Assembly: GCF_028583545.1 (NCBI RefSeq)
Contig: NZ_CP087106.1
Location: 6,183,001-6,247,000, forward strand
From: Methylobacterium sp. NMS14P
GTDB lineage: Bacteria > Pseudomonadota > Alphaproteobacteria > Rhizobiales > Beijerinckiaceae
Direction of reading: 5' to 3'
DNA: 64,000 nucleotides
In this document: piece by piece, positions 8,738 through 18,871 of the stretch
Position numbering within the stretch: the stretch's first letter is position 1
Layout: the number at the start of each line of letters is the position of its first letter
Translations under genes and position numbers: made by a program
Notes under the pieces: model-generated
Databases searched by the model: none
What the model was told of the DNA's origin: nothing
The model's input: the letters and a program-made list of their open reading frames with translations, nothing else

Positions 8738-9787
8738 ATGCGCAACCGCCCCGGCACGGCCCTGTTGGCGTTCCTCGCGATCGGCCTGCCGACGCTCGCC
8801 GGCGCCGAGGCGCCCGCACAGCCGCCCCGTGACGCGCCCGCGCCCGCGCCGGATCCGGCTTCCGCACCGCAGCCGTGGCCGCCGAACTTCTCGCGCAGCG
8901 TGCAGGGGACGGGGGTGCCCGGTCTGGACGGCGGCCACGTCTTCCTCTGGAACCGCCCGCAGGGCTTCGATCCGGTCTCGACCCTGCGGGTCGACCGGCA
9001 CGTGCCGGAAGGGTCGGGGGAGGCCACCCACACCTACAAGGCGCTCTGGGCGCTCGGGTCCACCGGCCCGCACAATGCCGGCTACGAGTGGACGATCACG
9101 GGCGAGCTGCACAACCGCGCCCTCGCCAGCACGGGTGCGCAGAACGTCGCCGTCAACGGCACGATCTTCAAGGAACCCAACGGGTTGGGACCGGTCGGGC
9201 CCTCCTGGGCCGGGAACTTCAACTGTGTCGACATGACCGACGAGGCCGATCCTGTGGCCTCCTGCATCGGCGCCGAGATCGACGTCTCGGCGCAGTCCCC
9301 GACCACTGACCGCAACCGCCAGCGGGTCGGTCTGCAGATCTCCACCGGCGGCGTGCCCGGCGCCCATACCGGCTACGGGATCCTCATGGGCAACCTCACC
9401 GGCTCCATCACCGACCGGGCGATCTCGTTCCAGGGGGAGGGCACCTACGGCATCGGGATCGACGCCGCCGCCGCGCGCTTCACCGGCGTCCCGATGCTGC
9501 TCGCGGCCGGGCAGGCGATCGGGCTAGACGGCGACCGCGAGGGCGGCTTCTCGCGCAGCCTCGGCTTCGACGGGCGCGATCTGGTCTACGGTACGGCGGC
9601 CGGGCCGGTCGTGCGCGTGAGCGACAGCGGGCAGATCCAGGCCGCCTCCCTCCGCGAGAGCCTGCCGCGGCCGCCCGCGAGCAGCCGCGCGCCCTGCACA
9701 CCCGGAGACCACGCTTGGGACGAGGCGTACGAGTACCGCTGCGTCGCGCCCGACCGCTGGAAGCGCGCGGCGCTCAGCGATTGGTGA
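8738..9787 (+). CDS. Exported protein of unknown function, 349 residues
   Basis: The ATG at 8738 has GGAG 6 bases upstream and opens with a signal peptide (MRNRPGTALLAFLAIGLPTLAGAEA) and a Pro/Ala linker. The body is a Gly-rich beta-type sequence (for example NVAVNGTIFKEPNGLGPVGPSW and ITDRAISFQGEGTYGIGID) that resembles phage-fibre or beta-helix-like secreted proteins. The C-terminal APCTPGDHAWDEAYEYRCVAPDRWKR resembles short domains at the ends of such proteins. No catalytic motif seen. A longer frame from 8510 has no support. Confidence 0.75.
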   Translation: MRNRPGTALLAFLAIGLPTLAGAEAPAQPPRDAPAPAPDPASAPQPWPPNFSRSVQGTGVPGLDGGHVFLWNRPQGFDPVSTLRVDRHVPEGSGEATHTYKALWALGSTGPHNAGYEWTITGELHNRALASTGAQNVAVNGTIFKEPNGLGPVGPSWAGNFNCVDMTDEADPVASCIGAEIDVSAQSPTTDRNRQRVGLQISTGGVPGAHTGYGILMGNLTGSITDRAISFQGEGTYGIGIDAAAARFTGVPMLLAAGQAIGLDGDREGGFSRSLGFDGRDLVYGTAAGPVVRVSDSGQIQAASLRESLPRPPASSRAPCTPGDHAWDEAYEYRCVAPDRWKRAALSDW

Positions 9788-9803
9788 GCGCCGCCGTCCG
9801 TCG

Positions 9804-10145
9804 TCAGCGGTCGAGGATGCGCACCACCGCGCGGGTGTCGGGATCGACGACCACGATCTTGTCGCCCGGCGCCACGAAGTAGCCGAATCGGCGCAGGCGC
9901 GGGTTCGGGGCCTCCGTGAAGGGCGCGAGCCGCACGTCGGGCGGCACGATGCTGCCAGGCCGCAGAGGGATCGATCCGACGATCGGTCCGGGGCCTACCG
10001 GCCTGCGCACGATGTAGTCGCGCACCACGACGTCGTCGTCGGGGCCGAATTCGTCGGGTGTCACGATCACCGCCTGCGCGAAGGCGGAGCCGGTGAACAG
10101 TGCGGCGAACCCGAGGGCTGCGGCGAGGCTGGCGCGGGTCGACAT
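9804..10145 (-). CDS. DUF1236 family exported protein
   Basis: 113 residues with a signal peptide (MSTRASLAAALGFAALFTGSAFAQA), then a short domain carrying IPLRPGSIVPPDVRLAPF and a terminal VVVDPDTRAVVRIL. The VP..V.L..F and the DP.TR.VV ending are characteristic of DUF1236. The ATG at 10145 has GGGAG upstream. A weak EcfG-like promoter (GGAAC-N17-TGTT on the minus strand, 10216-10191) lies just upstream. Confidence 0.8.
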   Translation of the reverse strand: MSTRASLAAALGFAALFTGSAFAQAVIVTPDEFGPDDDVVVRDYIVRRPVGPGPIVGSIPLRPGSIVPPDVRLAPFTEAPNPRLRRFGYFVAPGDKIVVVDPDTRAVVRILDR

Positions 10146-10228
10146 GGCGGACTCCCGTGGTGCCCGGGCATGAATTCCCGGGCCGCCGGAAACATCAGGG
10201 TCCGCGCTTCGGTTCCCGTCCGGGGCGC

Positions 10229-11092
10229 TCAGCGGCCGACCTGGCCGGCCTCCGCGAGGGGGACCGGCGACCAGCGGGTCAGCTGGACGTAACCGTCGAC
10301 TGCCGCCACCACGACGTGGCGGCGGTGGCGGTGCACCACCGCCCCGGGCGTGTGCGCGTGGCGCTCCTGCCACCCTTGCGCCTCCGCCACGAAGACCCGG
10401 GCATCCCCGAGCCGCGCGATCGTCTCGACCGTGCCGAAGGCCCGCACCCGGCGCAGGACCGTCTCGACGTCCTGCCGGAAGTCGAGCGTTCGGTCTGCAT
10501 CGGTGGCGCGCGGCCAGTAGGAGCCGTCGCCCTGCGGCTCGGAGCGCCGCCAGCGGTTGGGCAGGTCGCGGCCGAGGGGGCCCGCGGCGAGGCGGCGCGC
10601 CGCCATCTGGCACTTGGCGAGCAGCGTCTCGTGGCTCTCGCGGGGGCTGAGGGCGAAGATCTCCTGTGCCAGGATATCGCCGGTGTCGAACCCGTCGGCG
10701 AGCACGTGGGCGGTCATGCCCCAGGTCTCGTAGCGGTCGAGGACGGCCCGGAACAGCGGGTAGGGGCCCCGGCCCGTCGGGAGCGGGGAGGGGTGGAAGT
10801 TGAGGCCGTAGGCGGCGCGGCCCTTCCAGCCCTTGATGAGCCAGGGATAGCCCGCGACCACGAGCGCCCAGTCCCGGCCGTGCTCGGCCTGCAGCGCCTC
10901 GATGTCCCGCTCGCGGATCCGGGAGAGCTGGATCGGCAGCCGCAGGGATCGGGCGCGGGCGACGATGACCTCGTTATGGTCGTAGACCCCGTCGCAGGGG
11001 CGCGTGAACAGCTTCACCGGCGTCCAGCCGGCGTCCAGCAGTCCCTCGAAGACCCCGCCGAGGAAGTCGATGCCGGCGAACGCGAACTTCAT
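10229..11092 (-). CDS. Formyltransferase family protein (methionyl-tRNA formyltransferase-like)
   Basis: 287 residues. The N-terminus (MKFAFAGIDFLGGVFEGLLDAG) matches the start of the formyl-transferase fold. The region LNFHPSPLPTGRGPYPLFRAVLD holds the folate-site HPSLLP-like motif, and ADGFDTGDILAQ the downstream D-x-G-D-I element. The C-terminal part is shorter and different from housekeeping Fmt, suggesting a relative acting on a sugar-nucleotide or other amine. No sugar-nucleotide genes adjoin it. Confidence 0.75.
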   Translation of the reverse strand: MKFAFAGIDFLGGVFEGLLDAGWTPVKLFTRPCDGVYDHNEVIVARARSLRLPIQLSRIRERDIEALQAEHGRDWALVVAGYPWLIKGWKGRAAYGLNFHPSPLPTGRGPYPLFRAVLDRYETWGMTAHVLADGFDTGDILAQEIFALSPRESHETLLAKCQMAARRLAAGPLGRDLPNRWRRSEPQGDGSYWPRATDADRTLDFRQDVETVLRRVRAFGTVETIARLGDARVFVAEAQGWQERHAHTPGAVVHRHRRHVVVAAVDGYVQLTRWSPVPLAEAGQVGR

Positions 11093-11310
11093 GCTTGCCG
11101 CCTGCGACCTTGTGCACGTGGAGGGCGCGGATCCGCCGCCTGCCCGGCGGCGTCCCCGGCCTTACCTTGAATGGGCCGATGTCGGTGGCAAGGGGGAACA
11201 GCGTGGTTCGGGTGAGCATCGACGGCGGGACCGGGGGCATCGTCCGCGCCGCGACCCGCGCCCGCGCCGCGGATGGCATCCGCTCCGCCCGGCCCGGCGC
11301 GGTCTGAGGC

Positions 11311-12915
11311 ATGGCCGGGAGACGCCGCGGCGCCGCCGCAACGTCCGGAACGCTGCGCTTCGTCCTCGGCGATCAGCTGACCCGCCGGGTGTCGAGCCTC
11401 GTCGACCTCGATGCCGAGCGCGACGTCGTGCTGATCGTCGAGGTCCGGGACGAGGCGACCTACGTCCGTCACCACAAGCAGAAGATCGCCTTCCTGTTCG
11501 CCGCCATGCGCCACTTCGCGGCCGAGCTGGAGGCGGAAGGCCTCGCGGTCGACTACGTGCGCCTGGCCGACGCCGGCAACACGGGCAGCTTCACCGGCGA
11601 GCTGGAGCGCGCCGTCGCGCGCCACCGGCCGGAGCGGGTCGTGGTGACCGAGCCGGGCGAGTGGCGCGTCTGGGAGATGATGCAGGACTGGCGCGAGACC
11701 CTGGAGGTCCCGGTCGAGATCCGCGCCGACAACCGCTTCCTGTGCCCGCGGGCGGATTTCGCCCGCTGGGCGGAGGGCCGGCATCATCTGCGTATGGAGA
11801 CCTTCTACCGGGGCATGCGGCGCCGGACCGGCCTCCTGATGGACGACGGCGAGCCCGCGGGCGGCCGCTGGAACTACGATCCCGAGAACCGCAAGCGCCT
11901 GCCCAGGGGCCATCGCCCCCCGGACCGGATCGGCTTCCAGCCCGATTCCGTGACGCGCGAGGCCATCGCCCTCGTGGAGGCGGAGTTCGGCGACCATTTC
12001 GGCGATCTCACGGGCTTCTCCTGGCCGGTGACCCGGGCCGACGCCCTCGCGGCGCTCCGGCACTTCCTGGCCGACGCCCTGCCGACCTTCGGCGACTATC
12101 AGGACGCGATGAAGACCGGCGCGCCGTTCCTGTACCACGCGCTCCTGTCGCCCGCCCTCAACGCCGGGCTGCTCACCGCCGAGGAGGTGTGCTGGGCCGC
12201 CGAGCGCGCCTACCGCGACGGCGCGGCGCCGCTCCACTGCGTCGAGGGCTTCATCCGGCAGATCCTCGGCTGGCGGGAATACGTGCGCGGCCTCTACTGG
12301 GCGCGGATGCCCGCCTACCGGGACAGCAACGCCCTCGGCGCGGGCCGCGACCTGCCGTGGTTCTACTGGTCGGGTGAGACGGCGCTGAACTGCGTCGCGC
12401 AGGTCGTCGCGGAGACGCGCGCCCACGCCTACGCCCACCACATCCAGCGCCTGATGGTCACCGGCAACTTCGCCCTCATCGCCGGCCTCGACCCGGCGCA
12501 GGTTGAGGAATGGTACCTGATCGTGTTCGCAGACGCCTACGAATGGGTCGAACTGCCCAACGTCCACGGCATGGTGCTGTGGGCCGACGGCGGCGTCATG
12601 GGCTCGAAGCCCTACGCGGCCTCGGGTGCCTACATCGACCGGATGTCCGACTACTGCGCGTCCTGCGCGTACGACGTGAAGGTCAAGGCCGGGCCGGACG
12701 CCTGCCCGTTCAACTATCTCTACTGGAACTTCCTCATCGAGAACGAGGACCGGCTGGCGGGCAATCAGCGCCTGGCCATGCCGTACCGGACGCTCCGCGG
12801 CCTCGGCGACGGGCGCCGCGCCGAGATCCGCCGCGACGCCGCCGCGTTCCTCGACGCCCTCGAGGCCCGACCGGCGGCCGATCAGAGGGGCGACCAGACC
12901 GACAGGGTCACGTAG
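11311..12915 (+). CDS. phrB: Iron-sulfur bacterial cryptochrome/photolyase (PhrB type)
   Basis: 534 residues. The N-terminal photolyase-related domain begins LRFVLGDQLTRRVSSLVDLD. The helical FAD domain includes HCVEGFIRQILGWREYVRG and WFYWSGETALNCVAQVV. Near the C-terminus CASC and a third Cys 13 residues on (DACPFNYLYW), together with the upstream HCVEG cysteine, reproduce the 4Fe-4S ligand spacing of Agrobacterium PhrB, a (6-4) photolyase. Repair of UV (6-4) photoproducts is the likely role, by family. Its 3' end overlaps the convergent gene by 34 bases. Confidence 0.88.
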   Translation: MAGRRRGAAATSGTLRFVLGDQLTRRVSSLVDLDAERDVVLIVEVRDEATYVRHHKQKIAFLFAAMRHFAAELEAEGLAVDYVRLADAGNTGSFTGELERAVARHRPERVVVTEPGEWRVWEMMQDWRETLEVPVEIRADNRFLCPRADFARWAEGRHHLRMETFYRGMRRRTGLLMDDGEPAGGRWNYDPENRKRLPRGHRPPDRIGFQPDSVTREAIALVEAEFGDHFGDLTGFSWPVTRADALAALRHFLADALPTFGDYQDAMKTGAPFLYHALLSPALNAGLLTAEEVCWAAERAYRDGAAPLHCVEGFIRQILGWREYVRGLYWARMPAYRDSNALGAGRDLPWFYWSGETALNCVAQVVAETRAHAYAHHIQRLMVTGNFALIAGLDPAQVEEWYLIVFADAYEWVELPNVHGMVLWADGGVMGSKPYAASGAYIDRMSDYCASCAYDVKVKAGPDACPFNYLYWNFLIENEDRLAGNQRLAMPYRTLRGLGDGRRAEIRRDAAAFLDALEARPAADQRGDQTDRVT

Positions 12916-13607
12916 GGGCAGGCCCGACCCCGGCCGCTCTCGGACTGGAGGCCCGCCGACGCCCGGAAGCTGTACCGGCCGAGGGCGAAGTCGGTGCCGT
13001 GGAGGCCGAAACTCCACTTCGCGTAGCCGGTCCCGTCCGTGTAGAGCGCGGCCTCGGGGCCGAGATAGGTCTCCCAGAACCGGTAGCCCCAGGCGAGGCG
13101 CGCCCACAGGCTGTCGCGGGTCGAACCCGCGACGGCACTGGCCTGCAGCAGCGTCGCCTCGGTCGGGCGCGCCCAGACCTCGCCGTGCAGTCGCACCCCG
13201 AACCGGGTCGGGAGGGCGTCGCGCTGCGGTCCCGCGATCAGCACCTCCCGCGCGATCTCGGGCCCGGCATAGGCCGCGACCACGCCCCAGTCGAAGAACC
13301 ACTGGTAGCCGGCGAGAGCGGCGGCGGCGACGGTGTAGCGCACGCGGGGGCCGTCCGCCCCGCGCTCCGCGCGCCCTCCGCCACCGGCGCTCGCCACCGC
13401 GGCGAAGCCCTCCTGCGCGAGGGACGTGAGGCCGGCCTTCGCCCCGACGGTCAGGAAGGTGTCGCCGCCGGCGTCGAGGCTGCCGAACAGCAGCGTGTCG
13501 ATCTCGCTGGCGCGGGCCGGGCTCGCGATACCCGCCAGTCCCGAGAGCACCGTCGCGATCGCGGACGCGCGACCACTGATCTTCTGGGCGAGGCGCCGCG
13601 TCGGCAC
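12882..13607 (-). CDS. BcsS-like (cellulose biosynthesis) outer-membrane protein
   Basis: 241 residues: a Sec-type N-terminus ending ..GIASPARASE, then LLFGSLDAGGDTFLTVGAKAG and a series of amphipathic beta strands ending in aromatic residues (GYQWFFDWG, LAWGYRFWETYLGPEAALYTDG, YSFRASAGLQSES, YVTLSVWS). This is the layout of BcsS-type small beta-barrels of alphaproteobacteria. No cellulose synthase genes are in view, so the name rests on fold similarity. Confidence 0.6.
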   Translation of the reverse strand: MPTRRLAQKISGRASAIATVLSGLAGIASPARASEIDTLLFGSLDAGGDTFLTVGAKAGLTSLAQEGFAAVASAGGGGRAERGADGPRVRYTVAAAALAGYQWFFDWGVVAAYAGPEIAREVLIAGPQRDALPTRFGVRLHGEVWARPTEATLLQASAVAGSTRDSLWARLAWGYRFWETYLGPEAALYTDGTGYAKWSFGLHGTDFALGRYSFRASAGLQSESGRGRACPYVTLSVWSPL

Positions 13608-13900
13608 AGTCGATCCTCCCGCGTCGAAGGATCACGGTAAGGTAAAATTAACCGCGTTGCACCGGCGCGTGGCCCGAGATCCCCGGATTTTTCCGAACCC
13701 GGGCCCGATCGACCTTCTGGACGGCACGCAATGCTGTCGAAGGTCGCGCCACGGGCCGCGCGATGCTTGCGGGAATTTTGCGGGCCCTTGGCCGCGCATC
13801 CGCCCGCCGGGCGCCATCGCGCTGTCGCGAATCTGCCGTGCTTGGCGTGCCAGATGTTCTCGGCTAGAGCCCCCGCGGGAAAGCGAAGGTTGGCAGATCC

Positions 13901-14503
13901 TTGACCTCCGGTGCACGAACGTCGGACGTCCTCACCGTGCTGGCGAGCCAGGAGGGCGAGCGCCTCACCGTGGGCGACATCGTCGCGGTCCTGCGGGACC
14001 GTGCCTTCGCGCTGCTCGTGGTCCTGCTCGGGCTACCGAACTGCCTGCCCATGCCACCGCCGATCCCGCTGATCTGCGGCCTGCTCCTGCTCCTCGTGGC
14101 GATCCAGATCGCCGCCGGGATGTCGGCGCCGTGGCTGCCGCGGATGCTCCTCGGCCGCTCGATCGCCCTGACGGATGTCCGGCGCGCCGTCACCCGCGCG
14201 GTGCCGATCCTGCGCCGTCTGGAGCGCTGGTCGCGCCCCCGCGTCAGCGTGTTCGAGACCGCGCTCGGCATGCGCGGCATGGGGATCGTCCTGCTCGCCC
14301 TGGCGCTGGCACTGATCGTGGCCGCGCCCATCGTCGGGCAGATCCCGCTCGGTCTCGCGGTCTGCCTGGTCGGGCTCGGTCTCGTCGAGCGCGACGGTCT
14401 CGTCGTCTTGGGCGGCCTCGTGATCGGGATGTTCGGCGTCGTCATCAACGCCGGCTTCGCCTACGCGGTCATCGCCGGGATCGTCGGCCTGTTGAACCTC
14501 TGA
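13901..14503 (+). CDS. exoD: ExoD family exopolysaccharide-associated membrane protein
   Basis: 200 residues starting from TTG at 13901. The pattern LLVVLLGLPNCLPMPPPIPLICG followed by several hydrophobic helices and the short loop RLERWSRPR is diagnostic of the ExoD family, linked in rhizobia to exopolysaccharide and alkali tolerance. At least four membrane segments are visible. The TTG start is the first in-frame option that keeps the soluble N-terminus. It converges on ldtR; the stops are separated by only 7 bases inside a hairpin. 13608-13900 holds no recognised gene. Confidence 0.85.
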   Translation: MTSGARTSDVLTVLASQEGERLTVGDIVAVLRDRAFALLVVLLGLPNCLPMPPPIPLICGLLLLLVAIQIAAGMSAPWLPRMLLGRSIALTDVRRAVTRAVPILRRLERWSRPRVSVFETALGMRGMGIVLLALALALIVAAPIVGQIPLGLAVCLVGLGLVERDGLVVLGGLVIGMFGVVINAGFAYAVIAGIVGLLNL

Positions 14504-14517
14504 GGGCGCCTCAGAGG
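14497..14517. terminator. Bidirectional hairpin overlapping the exoD and ldtR stops
   Basis: The perfect 9-bp stem CCTCTGAGG/CCTCAGAGG with a GCG loop contains both stop codons of the convergent neighbours. Likely acts on both transcripts. Confidence 0.55.
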
Positions 14518-15023
14518 CGGTAGCGGATCTGGTCGGTCCAGAAGCGCTCCAGGCGGGTGAGGGCCTGGTTCAGGCGGTTGAAGTCCTCCTCCGAGATCCC
14601 GCCGATCGGCGTGATCGTCCGGGCATGCTTGTCGTAGAGCCCCTGGATGATCTCGTGGACCTGGCGGCCCTTGTCGGTCAGGCTGATCCGGACGGAGCGC
14701 CGGTCGGTCTTCGAGCGGGCGTGGTGGAGGTAGCCGGCCTCGACCAGCTTCTTCACGTTGTACGAGACGTTGGAGCCCAGGTAGTAGCCCTTGGTCCGCA
14801 GCTCGCTCGCGGTCAGCTCCTTGTCGCCGATGTTGTAGAGGAGCAGCGCCTGGACGCTGTTGACGTCCTCGCGGCCGCGGCGCTCGAACTCGTCCTTGAT
14901 CACGTCGAGGAGCCGGCGGTGCAGCCGCTCCACGAGGTGGAGCGCCTCGAGGTACGAGCCCTTCGCGGAGGCGGCCTCCTCGGGAGCCTCGATCTGCGCG
15001 ACACGGGCGTTCTGGGTCTTCAT
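14511..15023 (-). CDS. ldtR: MarR-type transcriptional regulator LdtR
   Basis: 170 residues with a winged helix (EDVNSVQALLLYNIGDKELTASELR, then the recognition region LGSNVSYNVKKLVEAGYL and the wing HARSKTDRRSVRISLT). The C-terminal helices (FNRLNQALTRLERFWTDQIRYRL) match LdtR of Liberibacter and Brucella, which controls L,D-transpeptidase and osmotic/cell-wall genes. The close match over the whole length makes the assignment strong; the target genes here are not in view. Confidence 0.85.
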   Translation of the reverse strand: MKTQNARVAQIEAPEEAASAKGSYLEALHLVERLHRRLLDVIKDEFERRGREDVNSVQALLLYNIGDKELTASELRTKGYYLGSNVSYNVKKLVEAGYLHHARSKTDRRSVRISLTDKGRQVHEIIQGLYDKHARTITPIGGISEEDFNRLNQALTRLERFWTDQIRYRL

Positions 15024-15183
15024 CTCTGCCTCGCCATCCGATGATCCGGCACCCGTTCGATGCGGCGCCGTTGATGATGGCTAAGCTAGAGCCCGGGAAT
15101 GAAAGGCGATTTAAGCGACAGGATGAATTCGCGATTTACTCTTCGCGGTAAAGACAAACTGAATGAAGATAAGAACGGTTCGT

Positions 15184-15642
15184 TCACCGTGCTTCCTGCG
15201 CGGCCAGCCAGGACAGCAGGAAGTACAGCGTCACAACACAGCCCCCGAATACGAGAAGCGGCACCGATAACGGCAAGAGTTGCGGTGTCAGGACCGCGAG
15301 CGTCATCGCCGACGTGACGGCGAGCAACCAGATCACGCCGCCCCAGGCGCTCGTGAGCCACAATCCGATCGCCGCCGCCGCGTCGATCACCGCGAAGTAC
15401 ACGATCGCGGACTGGCGGCCGAAGGGCTCGGCCTCGAAGGGGCGGACGCCCGGTAGCACGTCGAGGATCGTCGCCCAGGCGAAGACGCTCTTCAGCAGCC
15501 AGACGAGCGCCGTGAGCCGCATGAACCAGATCAGCACCGTGTCCCACGTGCCGGGCGTCGGTCCCTGGACGCGCTCGATGCGGTCGCTGGGGATGCCGCC
15601 CGGCCTCGGCGTCTTGCGCCGGATCGGAAGGTAGCCGGGCAC
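15184..15642 (-). CDS. DUF6163-like integral membrane protein
   Basis: The C-terminal ~150 residues show four hydrophobic helices (FMRLTALVWLLKSVFAWATIL, IVYFAVIDAAAAIGLWLTSA, GVIWLLAVTSAMTLAVL, PLLVFGGCVVTLYFLLSWLA). The first loop is DVLPGVRPFEAEPFGRQSA. This matches small alphaproteobacterial DUF6163 proteins. A GTG at 15642 gives 152 residues and is preferred; an ATG at 15867 would add an Arg/Pro-rich leader and overlap the hemB start. Divergent from hemB. Confidence 0.65.
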   Translation of the reverse strand: MPGYLPIRRKTPRPGGIPSDRIERVQGPTPGTWDTVLIWFMRLTALVWLLKSVFAWATILDVLPGVRPFEAEPFGRQSAIVYFAVIDAAAAIGLWLTSAWGGVIWLLAVTSAMTLAVLTPQLLPLSVPLLVFGGCVVTLYFLLSWLAAQEAR

Positions 15643-15856
15643 TATCGGGGGCTCGCGGGGGTGAGGGGCCGGTTCTTGCGGCGGTTCATGCGGGAAGGGC
15701 CGGGATCCTGATCGATCGGACGGGGTCGCCGGGTTGAAGCGGTTCCGCCGTCCTGCGTCAACGGTCGGGTTTCGTCGCGCCAGTTCGGTGTGGTAGTCGA
15801 ACGCCTCCGGCGCACGGGCGCCGCGCGATCCGCGGCGTGGTCCGCGCGAACGGTAG

Positions 15857-17289
<1,433 letters not shown>

Positions 17290-17392
17290 GCGCGCGCGCC
17301 TTCCGACCCGCATCCCCCCGAAGATCCCCTTGCGGCCTTCGGGATGCGCACCCACCTTCACGTCCGCAGCCTCGCTTGCAGGACGCGACACC

Positions 17393-17881
17393 ATGCAGAA
17401 CCCTCAACCCGGATACGCGCAGCGCTTCGAAGCGCCCGGCTACGCAACCGCGCTGCCGATCCCGTTCGTGCGGGCGAGCCTCGGCGGCCGGACGGTCGCC
17501 TATCTCCTCGACATCCTGTTCATCTTCGGCTTCACGGCCCTGCTGACCCTGGTGATCACCGTCGTCGGCGTGGTCACGTTCGGCCTCGGCTGGACCCTGT
17601 TCGCGGTCCTGCCGGCGAGCGGGATCATCTACAGCGCGATCACGGTGGGCGGGCCGAAGCAGAGCACCATCGGCCAGCGGATGATGGGCCTGCGGACCGT
17701 CGCGCCCGAGAGCGGCGCCCGGGTCGACGTCATCACGGCCGCCGTCCACGCGCTGCTGTTCTACGTGGCGATCTCGACCTTCCTGCTCTGGTGCGTCGAC
17801 ATCGCGTTCGGGCTCATGCGCTCCGACCGCCGCCTCGGGCACGACCTGCTCCTGGGCCTCGCCGTCGTCCACGCGCGCTGA
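17393..17881 (+). CDS. RDD family membrane protein
   Basis: 162 residues. The hallmark is RTVAYLLDILFIFG (Arg..Asp..Asp-type first helix), followed by helices around ALLTLVITVVGVV, LFAVLPASGIIYSAI and ALLFYVAISTFLLWCVDIAFG, and the end motif RLGHDLLLGLAVV. The QSTIGQRMMGLRTV segment is the usual RDD link. Role unknown; transport has been proposed for some relatives. Confidence 0.85.
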   Translation: MQNPQPGYAQRFEAPGYATALPIPFVRASLGGRTVAYLLDILFIFGFTALLTLVITVVGVVTFGLGWTLFAVLPASGIIYSAITVGGPKQSTIGQRMMGLRTVAPESGARVDVITAAVHALLFYVAISTFLLWCVDIAFGLMRSDRRLGHDLLLGLAVVHAR

Positions 17882-17996
17882 GCCGCGATTCCGCTGATGA
17901 AAATCTCACGGTGCGACCGGCCGGGCCATTGAGCCCCGGCCGGTCGCCTGTACACTGGCACGCCGGCGCCGAGAGGATGTACCCGGCGCAGGGTCT

Positions 17997-18752
17997 GTGA
18001 GAAGCGTGACCAGCCATCCGCGCGACACACCGCAATTCTACCTCACCGCCCCCTCGCCGTGCCCGTATCTGCCGGGGCAGGAGGAGCGGAAGGTCTTCAC
18101 CCACTTGGTCGGACGGCGCGCCCGCGACCTGAACGAGATCCTGACGCAGGGCGGCTTCCGCCGCTCGCAGACCATCGCGTACCGGCCGGCCTGCGAGACG
18201 TGCCGGGCCTGCGTCTCGGTCCGCGTCGTGGTCGACGAGTTCGAGCCGAGCGCCAGCCAGCGGCGCATCCTGGCGCGCGGCGCCGACTGGGTCGGCACGC
18301 CGGAGCCGAACCGGCCGGCCTCCGAGCAGTACGCCCTGTTCCGCCGCTACCTCGACGCCCGGCACGGCGACGGCGGCATGGTCGACATGACCGTGCTCGA
18401 CTACGCCATGATGGTCGAGGACAGCCACGTCGACACGCACCTCGTGTCGTATCGCCGGCACGGGCCGGACACGGCGATCACCGGCCGCGGCTCCGGGCCG
18501 CCGCTCGCCTTCTGCCTGACGGACGTCCTCTCCGACGGCCTGTCGATGGTCTACTCGTTCTACGATCCCGCGGAGGCCGCGCGCTCGCCCGGGACCTTCA
18601 TGATCCTCGACCATATCCGCCGGGCCCGCCGGCTCGGCCTGCCGTATCTCTATCTCGGCTACTGGGTCGAGGGCTCGCGCAAGATGGACTACAAGTCCCG
18701 CTTCCGCCCGCAGGAACGGCTGATGGGCCAGGGCTGGGTGCGGATCGACTGA
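17997..18752 (+). CDS. bpt: Aspartate/glutamate leucyltransferase
   Basis: N-end-rule enzyme that adds Leu from Leu-tRNA to N-terminal Asp or Glu. Family features: [52 protein letters not shown] with the paired cysteines, and the acetyltransferase-like end [39 protein letters not shown] codons at 17997 and 18006 are both possible starts; the latter gives a product starting SHPRDTPQF, closer to the family. Confidence 0.92.
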   Translation: MRSVTSHPRDTPQFYLTAPSPCPYLPGQEERKVFTHLVGRRARDLNEILTQGGFRRSQTIAYRPACETCRACVSVRVVVDEFEPSASQRRILARGADWVGTPEPNRPASEQYALFRRYLDARHGDGGMVDMTVLDYAMMVEDSHVDTHLVSYRRHGPDTAITGRGSGPPLAFCLTDVLSDGLSMVYSFYDPAEAARSPGTFMILDHIRRARRLGLPYLYLGYWVEGSRKMDYKSRFRPQERLMGQGWVRID

Positions 18753-18871
18753 GCCCGCCGCGGCGCTTGTTTCACACTGGTTGCCGTCCCGGCATGCCCG
18801 ATGCGCATTGAGCGGCCGGCCCGGCGCATGCTACCGGCCACGCACGCAATCCGGACCGTGCCGAGGCCCCC

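Noticed and set aside
11093..11310. Small plus-strand frame in 11095-11307
   Set aside because: No ribosome site, Arg-rich shadow composition; the interval is treated as intergenic.
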